Below, piece after piece: positions 27,501 through 37,026 of a DNA stretch of 39,577 nucleotides. How positions within the stretch are numbered: position 1 is the first letter of the stretch; each line of letters starts with the position of its first letter. The notes below the pieces were generated by a model. It saw only the letters and a program-made list of their open reading frames with translations, searched no databases and was not told where the DNA came from. Location: assembly GCF_003347515.1 (NCBI RefSeq), contig NZ_QEII01000227.1, forward strand, positions 1 to 39,577. The letters are read 5' to 3'. The DNA comes from Rhodoferax ferrireducens. Lineage in GTDB: Bacteria > Pseudomonadota > Gammaproteobacteria > Burkholderiales > Burkholderiaceae_C. Made by a program: the position numbers and the translations under genes.

Positions 27501-30500
27501 ATGAACCCCGGCGATATCAACTTCAAACTCATGGCCGACATTGCCGACCTGCAGGCCAAGATGCGTGCAGCTGAAAACAGTGTGGGCGGCGCCATGTCGG
27601 GCATTCAGAAGCACGTTGATACGGTCAAGACTGCGCTGGCGGGTCTGGGTGTTGGTTTGTCGGTCGGCGCCTTCGCCGGCATGATCCGTGGCTCGATCGA
27701 CGCCATGGACAGTCTCAACGACCTGAGCAAAACCACCGGCATTGCGGTCGGCGATCTTGCCGGCCTCAAGCTGGCCGCCAAGCAGTCGGGCGGCGATCTG
27801 GAGAGCATCGCAACCTCGGTCAGCAAGCTGTCGATTGCCATGGCCAAAGACCCTGACAAATTCGCCAAGCTCGGTGTCGATGCGAAAAAACCGCTGGAGG
27901 CCTTCAAGCAGTTTTCCGACATCACGTCCGTGATGACCGACGTGCAGTTACGCAATGCGCTGGCCCAGGACGTACTGGGTAAGTCGTACGCCGGCTCAAT
28001 TCCTTTGCTTTCCGAAGGCGGCCAGAAAATCGGCGAGATGGTCGACAAGGGCAAGGCCCTGGCCGGCGTCACCCAAGACATGGCCGATCGCGCCGACGAG
28101 TTCAACGACATGATGGCTGAGCTGGAAACTGCCACCAGCGGCGCCAAGATGAAGCTGGCCGGTGAAATGCTACCGGCCATGATCGACATCACCAAGGCCA
28201 TCACCACGGCCTACGAAGAGTCCGGAAAACTGGAGTCGATCTGGGTCGCGTTGGGTGCAATGGGGGCGTTTGTGTTTACCGACGAATTCTCAAGTGCCAC
28301 GGTGAAAATTAAGAACCTACGCGTCGAGTTGGAATTCTTTGAGGAACGAAAAAAGAACACAGGACTTATTGATTCGCTGCTATTCGGTTACGGCAGCACG
28401 AACGACATCACGGGGAAAGTCGAAGGCATCAAAGGCCAAATCAAAGCCCTGCAGGATCTCCAAAGCAAGCCCGCGCTCGATGCCGCCGCCAAGGCCGCGA
28501 AAGTCAGGGCCGATGCTGCCAAAGCCAAAGAAGCGCAAGAGGCCGAAGCCAAGGCGAGGGAGCACCTACGGCTCAATGAAGAGGCCCAGAAGAAGGCCGC
28601 CAGCGAAGCCGCCGCCGCCCTCAAGGCGCAAGACTCGTTTGTCAAGGGCTTGCAAAAAGAGCATGACACCCTGATCCTCGGCACCAAACAGAGCAAGCTG
28701 CACGAGGCCGCCACGCTGGGTATCACCGGCAAGAAACTGGAGCTAGTCAAGATCTTGCTCAAAGAGATAGACGCCTACACAGCACTGTCGAAATCAAGGC
28801 TGGCAGAGAACCAGGAATACCTTGACACGCAAAAAGAAATTAACGATGCGTTTGTCTCTGACAGTAAAGCCCGCGAGCAAGGGCGACAGGCCGTCAATGA
28901 CTACGCCCAGGCCATTGACGACCAGAACGCGCTGACCCAGCTTGAACTCGGCCTTTTCGGTCAAACGATAGAAGCTCGTAATGTCGCCCTCGGCCAGTAC
29001 CGGGTGGAGCTCGACCTGAAAAAGCAGATCGAGGCCATCAACTCAAATGCCGGTTACGACGAAGCGCAGCGGGTGGTGGAGCGCGCTCGCGCCAGTTCGG
29101 CCGCCGCCATCGCGGCCAACAACGTTGCAGTGCAGGCGCACCTTCAGGCGCAAAACGACATGTGGGCCAGCGTGGACAGCACCGCCCACGATGTATTTGT
29201 TGACGTGGCGAATGGCGGTATGGACGCCTTCGAGCGCATCGGCAAGACGCTGAAATCGGCTGTGCTGGACATGCTGTACCAGATGACGATCAGGAAATGG
29301 ATTTTCCAGATCGCCGGCAGCACGACGGGCGGAAGTGTAGCGGGGGCCGGCATGGATGCCATGAGCGGCGTAAGCGCGGCGAGCAGCGCCAGCAGCCTCT
29401 ACAGCACCGGATCCGCTGTAGGTGGCATGGCCAGCAGCGCATATGCAGGATACACAGCAGCGGCTTACGAGGCCACCATGGGCGCCGCCTTTGTCGGGCC
29501 AAGTGTGGCAGGTGCAGGTGGGGCAATGGGGGCCGGGTCGTCGTTGTACGGCGCTATGGCCGGCATGGGTCCGGTCGGCTGGATTGCGCTCGCAGCCATT
29601 GCCATCGCGGCACTGGCGCCAACCGGAGACGGCCACTCCCAAGTGTCATGGGCCGGGAGTGGCTACGGCATCACCGGCGCCAACAACACCAACGACGCCA
29701 GCAGCATCGCCATCGCCACCAGCATCAACGATCAGTACGGCTCCCTCGCTGACTCACTCGGCCTCAAGAATGACGAGCTCGTCTCCGGCACCTTCGCCTC
29801 ATTCCACACCGGCCTGCAAAGCCTGATTCAGGTGGCCGGGTCCGTCAACGGCCAGCAGGTTTACTCGGCGGTCGATGACAAGGGCGGCGCACTGCTCGCC
29901 CGCGACCAGGCCGACGCCTCGGTGTTCAACGCCGAATTCGGCTCCGAAGTCTCCATGCTTCTGATCAAGGCCATGGGCGCGCAAACCGACCTGCCCGAGA
30001 CGATCAAGAAAATCATCGAAGGCGCCACCATCAAGACCTCGACCGCCGTGCTGGCCATGGTCAACACGGTGGTGGGCGGCGTCGAAAACCTGCGCACGGC
30101 GCTGGACCACTTGCCCTTCGCCGAACTCGGCACGCTGTCATTCGACGCAGCCTCGGGCCTGATCGAACTCTCCGGCGGCCTGGACGCGCTGAAGACCAAC
30201 CTCGGCAGCTACCTGGACAACTTTTACTCAGTCGAAGAAAAGCGTGTCCAGACCGCCAAGAACATCGCGGAAGTCCTAAACGCCGCCGGCGGCGCCATCA
30301 CCGGCGATCAAGTCGGCAGCACCTCGCGCGAGCAGTTCCGGGCACTTGCCCAAGCGCAAGACCAGGAGACGGAGTCCGGCCGCAAGATGTACGCCGCACT
30401 GCTGTCAGTCAACGCCGCGTTTGCCAGCATCACGCCAGAAGCAAAAGACGCTGCAGCCGCGATTGCCGACGCGGCCGCCGCGCTGAAAACCCTGCTCGAC

Positions 30501-31676
30501 GCCGCCACCAGCAACGCCGACGCCGCCTACGCGGCCCTGGAACGCGCCGTCGCCGCCCAGCGTGTAGGGCTTGAATTGACGCGCGACCTGGCCAGCGAGC
30601 AGGTCGATGCTATCCAGTCAGTATTTGACACGCTAAAGACCAATGTGCAGGCGCTCTACGGCCAAGTCGCCAGCACCGCCGCCATGCAAACCGCCCAAGG
30701 CAATGCCTTCATTGAGCAAGCCCTGGCCGCCGCCCAAAGCACCGGCTACCTGCCCGACAGCTCGGCCCTGGGTGATGCCATCAGCGCCGCACGCTCAGGC
30801 GCCGACAGCGCAATCTACGCATCCCAGGTAGACGCCGACTTTGCCCGCCTGGTGCTGGCCGGCAAACTGAGCCAGCTGCAGGACATCAGCGGCGACCAGC
30901 TCACCGAAGCGCAGCGGGCGCTGCGGCTTGCAGAAAGCCAGCTGACGGCGCTGGATGACATCCTGACCCATGCGCAGGCCCAGCTTGACGCCGCCAACGG
31001 CATCAACACCTCGGTGCTGACGGTGACGCAGGCGCTCAACGCCTTCGCCGCCTCCATCACCGCCCTGGTGGCGGAGCGCACGGCGCAAGACCTGCCGACG
31101 TCGACCGTCGCCGCCGCGCAAGCCGGCTTGGCCGCCAGCTCATCAACCCTGATGGACAACGTGAGCAGCTACGGCGCAGCCCATGGACCTGATGCCTACT
31201 ACTTCACCAAGGGTGTCAACGACTTAGCCTCCACGCTGGCGATGGGCGACATGCTGGGTGAGCTGATGGGCAAGACGGCCGCTCAGGCGATCTTGGACAC
31301 GACCGGGCACACCGTGGCGTACTGGACAGAAGCAAACCGTCAGTTTGACGCAGGCCTCGCGCCCACCACCTCCTCGATCAAGGGCTTCGCCGCCGGTGGC
31401 GATCACGCGGGCGGCCTGCGCATCGTCGGCGAACGGGGTATCGAGCTGGAGGCCACCGGCCCATCGCGCATCTGGAACGCCGATCAAACCCGCTCCATGC
31501 TGCAAAGCGGCGGCTCGGACAACAGCGAGTTTGTGGCTGAAATGCGCCTGCTGCGTGAATCCAATGAGGCCATGCGACGTGAGCTGGAAAAGATTGCAAG
31601 AAGCACCGGCAGCACCGACAGCACCCTGCGAAACGTGACCCAAAACGGCACATCACTGAATGCCACCCTCGTATGA
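27501..31676 (+). CDS. Tape measure protein
   Basis: A 1391-residue protein, the largest gene here. The N-terminus (NFKLMADIADLQAKMRAAEN, then GLGVGLSVGAFAGMIRGSID) matches tape-measure starts. Long helical and coiled-coil regions lie at about 300-550. A Gly/Ala/Ser/Met-rich hydrophobic segment lies at about 600-705. Further Ala-rich helices follow, and near 1290 comes the common tail-end motif GFAAGGDHAGGLRIVGERG. Tape length sets tail length, so a tail clearly longer than that of lambda (853 residues) is expected. Its stop overlaps the next start as ATGA. Confidence 0.95.
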   Translation: MNPGDINFKLMADIADLQAKMRAAENSVGGAMSGIQKHVDTVKTALAGLGVGLSVGAFAGMIRGSIDAMDSLNDLSKTTGIAVGDLAGLKLAAKQSGGDLESIATSVSKLSIAMAKDPDKFAKLGVDAKKPLEAFKQFSDITSVMTDVQLRNALAQDVLGKSYAGSIPLLSEGGQKIGEMVDKGKALAGVTQDMADRADEFNDMMAELETATSGAKMKLAGEMLPAMIDITKAITTAYEESGKLESIWVALGAMGAFVFTDEFSSATVKIKNLRVELEFFEERKKNTGLIDSLLFGYGSTNDITGKVEGIKGQIKALQDLQSKPALDAAAKAAKVRADAAKAKEAQEAEAKAREHLRLNEEAQKKAASEAAAALKAQDSFVKGLQKEHDTLILGTKQSKLHEAATLGITGKKLELVKILLKEIDAYTALSKSRLAENQEYLDTQKEINDAFVSDSKAREQGRQAVNDYAQAIDDQNALTQLELGLFGQTIEARNVALGQYRVELDLKKQIEAINSNAGYDEAQRVVERARASSAAAIAANNVAVQAHLQAQNDMWASVDSTAHDVFVDVANGGMDAFERIGKTLKSAVLDMLYQMTIRKWIFQIAGSTTGGSVAGAGMDAMSGVSAASSASSLYSTGSAVGGMASSAYAGYTAAAYEATMGAAFVGPSVAGAGGAMGAGSSLYGAMAGMGPVGWIALAAIAIAALAPTGDGHSQVSWAGSGYGITGANNTNDASSIAIATSINDQYGSLADSLGLKNDELVSGTFASFHTGLQSLIQVAGSVNGQQVYSAVDDKGGALLARDQADASVFNAEFGSEVSMLLIKAMGAQTDLPETIKKIIEGATIKTSTAVLAMVNTVVGGVENLRTALDHLPFAELGTLSFDAASGLIELSGGLDALKTNLGSYLDNFYSVEEKRVQTAKNIAEVLNAAGGAITGDQVGSTSREQFRALAQAQDQETESGRKMYAALLSVNAAFASITPEAKDAAAAIADAAAALKTLLDAATSNADAAYAALERAVAAQRVGLELTRDLASEQVDAIQSVFDTLKTNVQALYGQVASTAAMQTAQGNAFIEQALAAAQSTGYLPDSSALGDAISAARSGADSAIYASQVDADFARLVLAGKLSQLQDISGDQLTEAQRALRLAESQLTALDDILTHAQAQLDAANGINTSVLTVTQALNAFAASITALVAERTAQDLPTSTVAAAQAGLAASSSTLMDNVSSYGAAHGPDAYYFTKGVNDLASTLAMGDMLGELMGKTAAQAILDTTGHTVAYWTEANRQFDAGLAPTTSSIKGFAAGGDHAGGLRIVGERGIELEATGPSRIWNADQTRSMLQSGGSDNSEFVAEMRLLRESNEAMRRELEKIARSTGSTDSTLRNVTQNGTSLNATLV

Positions 31677-32731
31677 ACGTCATCCCACCTCTTGCCATCA
31701 CCGATGCCCGGCTGACCTCCAGCACCGTCGTGGAGGTGGCGCCCGCAGCCTATGCTGGCGGCACCACCTATGCCCTCAACGCCACCGCCAGCGTGGCCGG
31801 CGCGGCCGGGTTGATCACCGTTTACAAATCGCTGCAAGCCGGCAACATCGGCCACGCCCCGGCCAGCTCGCCCACCTGGTGGGTGAGCATCGGCGACACC
31901 TACCAGGTCTACGCCGGTGCCACAACCTACGCCCTGGCGGACTACGTGCTCGACGCGACGGCGCATCTGGTTTACCGCTCGGTGGTGGCGGGCAATGTCG
32001 GCCAGGCGCTGACCGACACCACCAAATGGCAGTTGATCGGCCCCAGCAACCGGCACGCCATGTTTGACCTCAAGCGCAACACCGCCACCATCGTGCCGGG
32101 CTCGCTCACCGTGGTGCTCACCACTGGCGTGCGCGTCAACTCGTTCATGGTGAGTGGCATGGTGGCCAATGCCGCCGTGGTGACGGTGAGCAGCGGCGGC
32201 GTCACCGTCTACACCCGCACTTACGACCTCAACACCCGAGAAGTGCTGGACTGGTATGACTACTACTTTGCGCCGTTTTCGACCCAGCCCAGCCTGATCG
32301 AATTCGACTTGCCGCCGTACACCAACGCCGTCATCACCGTGACGCTATCGGCCACGTCGGGCAACGTCGAGTGCGGCGCCTGCTCCATCGGCACCTATGA
32401 ATTCATCGGCGATGTGGAGTACGACGCCGAATCCGACGTGCTCAACTTTTCCACCGTCACGCGCGATTTTGACGGTGGCACCAGCGTCATGGTGCCCCGG
32501 CGCAATGTGCCGCGCACCGTGCAGAGCATCTTTGTCGACAAGACCCGCGTCAACCGTGTGCGTGCGCTGCGTGATGCGCTCGGCGGTGAGCCAGCCATCT
32601 ATGCCGGGCTGATCGACAGCGGCGACGGCTATTTCGAGTCGCTGCTGATCGTCGGTTTTTACAAGCGCTTTTCGATCAGTCTCAAACACCCCACCAAAGC
32701 AATCATCAGCCTCGAGCTGGAGGAAGTCTAA
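31673..32731 (+). CDS. Distal tail protein with two carbohydrate-binding-like repeats
   Basis: A 352-residue protein. Two tandem copies of a small beta module (about 25-75 and 78-125) each run from a VYxxGTTYA-like start through YKSLQAGNIGHAP or YRSVVAGNVGQAL to WWVSIG or WQLIG, resembling chitin-binding CBM5/12 modules. The remaining part is a beta-rich tail protein with GDVEYDAESDVLNFSTVTRD and a domain ending ISLELEEV. Its place after the tape measure suggests the tail tip. The modules may bind surface glycans. Confidence 0.8.
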   Translation: MNVIPPLAITDARLTSSTVVEVAPAAYAGGTTYALNATASVAGAAGLITVYKSLQAGNIGHAPASSPTWWVSIGDTYQVYAGATTYALADYVLDATAHLVYRSVVAGNVGQALTDTTKWQLIGPSNRHAMFDLKRNTATIVPGSLTVVLTTGVRVNSFMVSGMVANAAVVTVSSGGVTVYTRTYDLNTREVLDWYDYYFAPFSTQPSLIEFDLPPYTNAVITVTLSATSGNVECGACSIGTYEFIGDVEYDAESDVLNFSTVTRDFDGGTSVMVPRRNVPRTVQSIFVDKTRVNRVRALRDALGGEPAIYAGLIDSGDGYFESLLIVGFYKRFSISLKHPTKAIISLELEEV

Positions 32732-32733
32732 CC

Positions 32734-33978
32734 ATGGCCCTGACCCCACCCCCGACCGCGCCCACCACGGCGGACCCGACCACCTTTGCTGCGCGTGCCG
32801 ATGCGCGCATTGCCTGGGAGTCGGTCAATGTGGCTGAGCTGGAGGCGTTTCAAGCCGCACTAACATCCATCGCCGCCGGTACCGCGTTCGCGATCCCCTA
32901 CACGTTCAGCACGACCACAACGGATGCCGACCCCGGCGCGGGGTATCTGCGCCTCGATAACGCAACGCAGAATCTGGCGACCACGATCCGCGCAGATTTG
33001 GCTGGCGCGGACGGTTCGACATGGACCGACGTGCTCAATCTGATTGACGATAGTACGAGTGCCATCAAAGGATTCGTCATGCTGCAAAAGCTTGGCGATG
33101 CGACCAAATGGCTACTATTCAGCGTGTCGGCCCTTGCGTTGCCGTCCGGCTACAAAAACATCATGGTTGCCGTCGTCGCGTCCAGTGCTGCAAGTCCGTT
33201 CGCCAATGGCGATTCGCTGATTTTCAAGTTTACGCGGAATGGCGACAAGGGCGACGCGGGTGCGGCGGCGACGCTACCGATTGTGGCGGCGGGCGGAACT
33301 GTGGACGCAATTACCGCCGACTTCAGTCCCAATTTGACGCTGACTGATAAAACGCTTTGCTTCGTGGTCTGCGCGGGAGCTAACACCCTGACGAATCCGA
33401 CGTTTGCGCCGGACGGATTGACGGCGCAAACGATTACTGCGCGGGGCGGCGCTGCGTTAAATGTCGGCGATATTCCGGCTGGCGGCTTTGTCGCGATATT
33501 TGAATATAACTTGGCGGGTACGTGCTGGGAGCTTCTGAACCCATCCGCTTCCAGCGCGGGTGATCATCGGATAATACTTGCTACCGGAAACGGCTTCGGC
33601 TCGACGAATACAAAAATACGTAGATTTACCACGACGGTGACTAGCACAGGCACCGCTATATCGTATGCCGATAGCGCGGCCAATGGCGCGACTTTCACGA
33701 TTAATGCAGCCGGGCTTTATGCGATCACCTCGGTGGAGGAATCGGCGGGCGACAACCCTTTCGGCATATCGGCAAACTCCGCAGAGTTGACCACCAACAT
33801 TCAATCCGCAACAACCGTAAGTCGATTGATTGCGTCAACGACCCGTGCGTCCAGTATCCCATCGGCAGTTAGTGTCACCGCTCGACTTGCGGTTAATGAT
33901 GTCATTCGCGCTCATAGCAACGGAAACCTAACTAACGGCAACACCTGCCGTTTTTCAATCGTGAAGGTTGGATCATGA
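32734..33978 (+). CDS. Tail fibre / receptor-binding protein candidate
   Basis: A 414-residue protein. The N-terminal 70 residues are Pro/Ala/Thr-rich and would attach to the tail. A short collagen-like GDKGDAG occurs near 170. The C-terminal 150 residues resemble a C1q/TNF-like trimerising head (TVTSTGTAISYADSAANGAT, TINAAGLYAI, VNDVIRAHSNGNL). The 3' third is visibly poorer in GC than its neighbours, with rare codons such as ATA, as expected for exchanged receptor-binding tips. No variable repeat matching the DGR template is present. Confidence 0.8.
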   Translation: MALTPPPTAPTTADPTTFAARADARIAWESVNVAELEAFQAALTSIAAGTAFAIPYTFSTTTTDADPGAGYLRLDNATQNLATTIRADLAGADGSTWTDVLNLIDDSTSAIKGFVMLQKLGDATKWLLFSVSALALPSGYKNIMVAVVASSAASPFANGDSLIFKFTRNGDKGDAGAAATLPIVAAGGTVDAITADFSPNLTLTDKTLCFVVCAGANTLTNPTFAPDGLTAQTITARGGAALNVGDIPAGGFVAIFEYNLAGTCWELLNPSASSAGDHRIILATGNGFGSTNTKIRRFTTTVTSTGTAISYADSAANGATFTINAAGLYAITSVEESAGDNPFGISANSAELTTNIQSATTVSRLIASTTRASSIPSAVSVTARLAVNDVIRAHSNGNLTNGNTCRFSIVKVGS

Positions 33979-34544
33979 AACTCTTGGTAAATGCGCCATT
34001 CGGCAGGCAGGAGCTGATTGAAGTGGGCGAGGGCGGCGGTTACTTCGACCCGGCCCGCGTCTTGTGGGACGAGCGCGTCGACGGCCCGCTGCCGGAAACC
34101 ACGATGGGCGGAATGGTGCGGGTGGGCGGCGCTTTGGTGCTTGATGCTGCGATTCTGGCAGCGTCGGTCGCCATAGTGAGAGACGCCGCCAAGGCTGACA
34201 AATGGGAAGCCATCAAAGCCGAGCGCGACCGTCGCACCCAAACGGGCGGCTACTACGTCGCGCCGCACTGGTACCACTCAGACACTTTCTCGCGCACGCA
34301 ACAACTCGGGCTGGTCATGCTGGGCGTCAACATCCCATCGGGCACGCTCTGGAAAACGCTGGACAACGGCCTGATTGCGATGACGCAGACGCTTGCCGGC
34401 CAGATTTTCGGCGCGGCGGCGGCCAGTGACATTGCCATTTTCGCGGCGGCACAAACGCACAAGGCGGCTATGGAAGCCAGTGCGGACCCGACGGCCTACG
34501 ACTTCTCGGGCGGATGGCCGGTGATGTATGAGGCGGCACCGTGA
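33975..34544 (+). CDS. DUF4376-type tail protein (tail fibre assembly-like)
   Basis: A 189-residue protein overlapping the fibre stop as ATGA. After a short beta-rich start comes a typical DUF4376 sequence: KWEAIKAERDRRTQTGGYYV, WYHSDTFSRTQQLGLVMLG, and a C-terminal helical part. Such proteins follow tail fibre genes and are thought to assist fibre assembly or form the fibre tip. It is coupled to the next gene (GTGA). Confidence 0.82.
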   Translation: MKLLVNAPFGRQELIEVGEGGGYFDPARVLWDERVDGPLPETTMGGMVRVGGALVLDAAILAASVAIVRDAAKADKWEAIKAERDRRTQTGGYYVAPHWYHSDTFSRTQQLGLVMLGVNIPSGTLWKTLDNGLIAMTQTLAGQIFGAAAASDIAIFAAAQTHKAAMEASADPTAYDFSGGWPVMYEAAP

Positions 34545-34999
34545 AGGTTGCCTTCTACAAATCCACCCGCCCCGGCATTGCGGGCATCTACAACCGGTTA
34601 GTGCGCTGGTGGACGCGCAGCCCGTACAGCCATGCCGAATTGATTTTCAGCGACGGATGGGCCGCGTCGTCCTCCTTTGCGGATGGCGGCGTTCGCTTCA
34701 AGCGCATCGACTTCGACCCGGCGCATTGGGATTTTGTTGAGATTGACGGGAATGAGGCGGCTCCGCGCCAGTGGTTCCATGCCCATGATGGCGACCTTTA
34801 CGACCTGTGGGGCAATGTCGGCTTTGTTGTCGGCCCCGTGCCTGACGACCCCGACAAGAGATCCTGCGCCGAAAGCATCGCGGCGGCGCTGGGTTATGCC
34901 GAAAGCTGGCGCTACAGCCCGGCCATTTTGCACAGCGCGCTATCCAACCTAAACCACAGTGCAGCCTTTGAGCTTTTGGCCATAAAAGGAGCCGCGTAA
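34541..34999 (+). CDS. NlpC/P60-like (YiiX/permuted papain-fold) peptidase-type protein
   Basis: A 152-residue protein starting at GTG 34541: VAFYKSTRPGIAGIYNRLVR, then SPYSHAELIFSDG with the likely catalytic His, and RSCAESIAAAL with the likely catalytic Cys in the second half, the permuted order of YiiX/YaeF-like NlpC/P60 enzymes. It may cleave peptidoglycan peptides or amide bonds during entry, or add to lysis. It lies between fibre and holin genes. Confidence 0.78.
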   Translation: MKVAFYKSTRPGIAGIYNRLVRWWTRSPYSHAELIFSDGWAASSSFADGGVRFKRIDFDPAHWDFVEIDGNEAAPRQWFHAHDGDLYDLWGNVGFVVGPVPDDPDKRSCAESIAAALGYAESWRYSPAILHSALSNLNHSAAFELLAIKGAA

Positions 35000-35002
35000 A
35001 AC

Positions 35003-35392
35003 ATGAACAACAACGCCTCAGACTTCATCTCGCTGTCGATATTTATCGCGGCGCTGATTTTCAGCCAGGAGGCAGCGGCCATCGTCGGACCCTACGTGGC
35101 GATCATCGCGGCCGCATCCATCGGCGCATCGTTTGCCTTGGCCCGGCGCGATAAAGCGACCCGCACCGGCGCGGCCGTGTTTTTTGCCCGGGTCGTGGGT
35201 CTGGCGGTGCTGCTGACCGTGGTGCTGGCGCAAATCGCCAGTGCCTATTACCCGGCGATCCATGAGCGCTTGATGCTGATCCCGATCGCGCTGCTGGTCG
35301 GCTTTATCGGCGACGAGTGGCCGCGCCTGCTGGACAAGGTCTTGGCAAAGTTGCTGGGCCTGATTGACTTTTTCCGCAAGGGCCAGCCATGA
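35003..35392 (+). CDS. Holin-like membrane protein
   Basis: A 129-residue protein with hydrophobic segments at about 9-25, 26-46 and 60-82, and a weaker one near 93-105, then a basic C-terminus (DFFRKGQP). Its position before a second small membrane protein and the muramidase supports a holin role. It is coupled to the next gene (ATGA). Confidence 0.78.
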   Translation: MNNNASDFISLSIFIAALIFSQEAAAIVGPYVAIIAAASIGASFALARRDKATRTGAAVFFARVVGLAVLLTVVLAQIASAYYPAIHERLMLIPIALLVGFIGDEWPRLLDKVLAKLLGLIDFFRKGQP

Positions 35393-35709
35393 ACGAGCTC
35401 TATCTTTTCGCCCTGGCCAATGCGGCCTTGTGTGCCTGTGTGCTGATGATTTCAGTGTGTCGACTCAACGGGATGCACGGCAGCGTGCTGCTGCGGGTGC
35501 GCAGCGAATACGCCGGGTATATCGGCGCGGCGGTGCTGTCAGCGCTGCAGCCGTGGTGGGGCGAGTGGCCGCAGTGGGGCAGCGTCGGCATGGCCAGCGC
35601 CTTGCTGCTGGGCCTGCTGTGCAGCAGCCACGCCTGGCACGGCGACCGGGCGCCGGCAGTGGCAACGGACCGGGGTGATTTACGCAACATGGACGGGAGC
35701 GCGATATGA
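35389..35709 (+). CDS. Second holin/antiholin-like membrane protein
   Basis: A 106-residue protein with hydrophobic segments at 3-23, about 44-57 and 66-80. It overlaps both the preceding holin-like gene and the muramidase gene by 4 bp. It is likely to be a partner holin or antiholin. Confidence 0.75.
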   Translation: MNELYLFALANAALCACVLMISVCRLNGMHGSVLLRVRSEYAGYIGAAVLSALQPWWGEWPQWGSVGMASALLLGLLCSSHAWHGDRAPAVATDRGDLRNMDGSAI

Positions 35710-36281
35710 AACCAACCCTCACAGACCAAGACTTCACAGACGCCGCCGCCGAGCTGGTGTGCGAAGTGGCGGCGATCCGCGCAGTGTGCCAAGTGGAGGC
35801 GCCCAAGGGTGGCTTCAATCCGGACGACTCTCCAGCCACGCTGTTCGAGGGCCACAAGTTCTACAAATACACGGCGGGCCGGTTCGCGGTGCAGGCGCCG
35901 GATCTGTGCTTCAAGGTCTTGACGCGTGCGCACTACGGCAAGACCTGGCAGCAGGAGCAGGCCCGGCTGCAGCGCGCCATGGAGTTGGACCGCGAGGCAG
36001 CGCTGAAATCGGCGAGCTGGGGTAAGTTCCAGATCATGGGTTTTAACCATGCGATGGTCGGCTTTGCGTCGGTGCAGGCGTTTGTCAACGCGATGTATGT
36101 CGGCGAGCGCGAACAGCTGCTGGCCTTTGTGCGCTATGTGCAGACGGCTGGGCTGGCCCCCGCTTTGCGCCGGCGTGACTGGGCCGCGTTTGCCCACGGC
36201 TACAACGGGCCGGCGTATGCGGACAACGACTACGACGGCAAGATGGCGAAGGCGTTCGCCGGGTTTGAGGTGCTGGCGTGA
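35706..36281 (+). CDS. Endolysin: N-acetylmuramidase
   Basis: A 191-residue protein of the N-acetylmuramidase (DUF3380) family. Catalytic Glu is E31 in CQVEAPKGGF. Family landmarks are LFEGHKFYKYTAGRF, SWGKFQIMGFNHAMVGF, FAHGYNGPAYADNDYDGKMA. It hydrolyses glycan strands after holin opening. No signal peptide is visible, so export depends on the holin. Confidence 0.92.
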   Translation: MKPTLTDQDFTDAAAELVCEVAAIRAVCQVEAPKGGFNPDDSPATLFEGHKFYKYTAGRFAVQAPDLCFKVLTRAHYGKTWQQEQARLQRAMELDREAALKSASWGKFQIMGFNHAMVGFASVQAFVNAMYVGEREQLLAFVRYVQTAGLAPALRRRDWAAFAHGYNGPAYADNDYDGKMAKAFAGFEVLA

Positions 36282-36475
36282 GTCTCGATAAAGCAATCCA
36301 GCACGGAAAAGAGCATCGTAAAGGCTACCGCACGCGCGGAAAGGCGGGAGAGAACGACAAGACCTGCCGGCCGCACGGGTCGTGCACGCACTGCGAGCGA
36401 AATCGAAAGTTTGGCTTTCGTCGGCTGGTCGCGCTGTCAGCTGGGCGCGATTTACTCAGTGAGGTGCTTGCGTGA
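36278..36475 (+). CDS. Small basic cysteine-containing phage protein
   Basis: A 65-residue protein starting at GTG 36278 (GTGA overlap with the muramidase). It is very basic (HGKEHRKGYRTRGKAGEND), and CRPHGSCTHCERNR could bind zinc. Proteins of this kind recur between endolysin and spanin genes in Burkholderiales phages; the role is unknown. Confidence 0.75.
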   Translation: MSLDKAIQHGKEHRKGYRTRGKAGENDKTCRPHGSCTHCERNRKFGFRRLVALSAGRDLLSEVLA

Positions 36476-37020
36476 GCGCGCTAGCCTGGCTCAATCCGGC
36501 GCGCTGGCTGATGCTGCTCGCGGCCGTGGGGGCGCTGACGCTGGGTTACTACGCCTGGGCGGATCATCAGCAAGGCATCGGTGATGCTCGCGCCACCGTG
36601 CGCTGGACTGCAGCCCTTGAAAAACAGAAGGGTGAAGCGGCCCGTGTGCTGGCGGTCGAGCGGGCCAAGGTGGCGGCCGTCGAGCTGGCGCTGCAGGACA
36701 TCAAAAACACTCAGGAGTTGCAAGATGCGGGACATCAAAAAACAGTGGCGGGCCTGTCTGCTCGTCTGCGTGACCTCGCTGGCCCTGCTGGGCGGCTGCG
36801 CGACCCTCACGCCGCCGGATGTGGGGGCGGTGGTGGTGGCACCCCGGGTGCAGTTGCCAGCGCCACCGGTGATCGTGCAGACGACGCAGGCGAAGCCTTC
36901 GGGTTACTTTCAGCGCAGCTTTCTGGACTACTTCGAGAGCGGCTCCGAGAGGCCGATGACATCAACAACGCCTACGCCAGCTGCAGGGCTGACGCCTTCG
37001 CGGTGAGAGTAGCTCCATGA
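36472..37020 (+). CDS. Inner-membrane spanin (Rz-like)
   Basis: A 182-residue protein with an N-terminal membrane anchor (residues 12-30, WLMLLAAVGALTLGYYAWA) and a long charged periplasmic helix (KQKGEAARVLAVERAKVAAV). A Gly-rich stretch (about 115-128) coincides with the overlapping lipoprotein gene. The C-terminal part is helical. It fits the i-spanin plan and is coupled to the preceding gene (GTGA). Confidence 0.86.
   Translation: MSALAWLNPARWLMLLAAVGALTLGYYAWADHQQGIGDARATVRWTAALEKQKGEAARVLAVERAKVAAVELALQDIKNTQELQDAGHQKTVAGLSARLRDLAGPAGRLRDPHAAGCGGGGGGTPGAVASATGDRADDAGEAFGLLSAQLSGLLRERLREADDINNAYASCRADAFAVRVAP
36725..37006 (+). CDS. Outer-membrane spanin lipoprotein (Rz1-like), nested in Rz
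   Basis: A 93-residue frame fully embedded in the Rz gene in another reading frame. It has a basic start, a hydrophobic signal and the lipobox LALLGGC (MRDIKKQWRACLLVCVTSLA leads into it), followed by a Pro/Val-rich mature part (PRVQLPAPPVIVQ). This is the classical Rz1 arrangement: an o-spanin that joins Rz to fuse inner and outer membranes. Confidence 0.86.
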   Translation: MRDIKKQWRACLLVCVTSLALLGGCATLTPPDVGAVVVAPRVQLPAPPVIVQTTQAKPSGYFQRSFLDYFESGSERPMTSTTPTPAAGLTPSR

Positions 37021-37026
37021 TGGACA

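Noticed and set aside
32734..33978. Tail fibre gene as a fourth DGR target
   Set aside because: No stretch matching the TR constant segments (such as GCCTTCGTCCAGGACTTTGA or GGGCATCGGGTTCGTGCC) is present.
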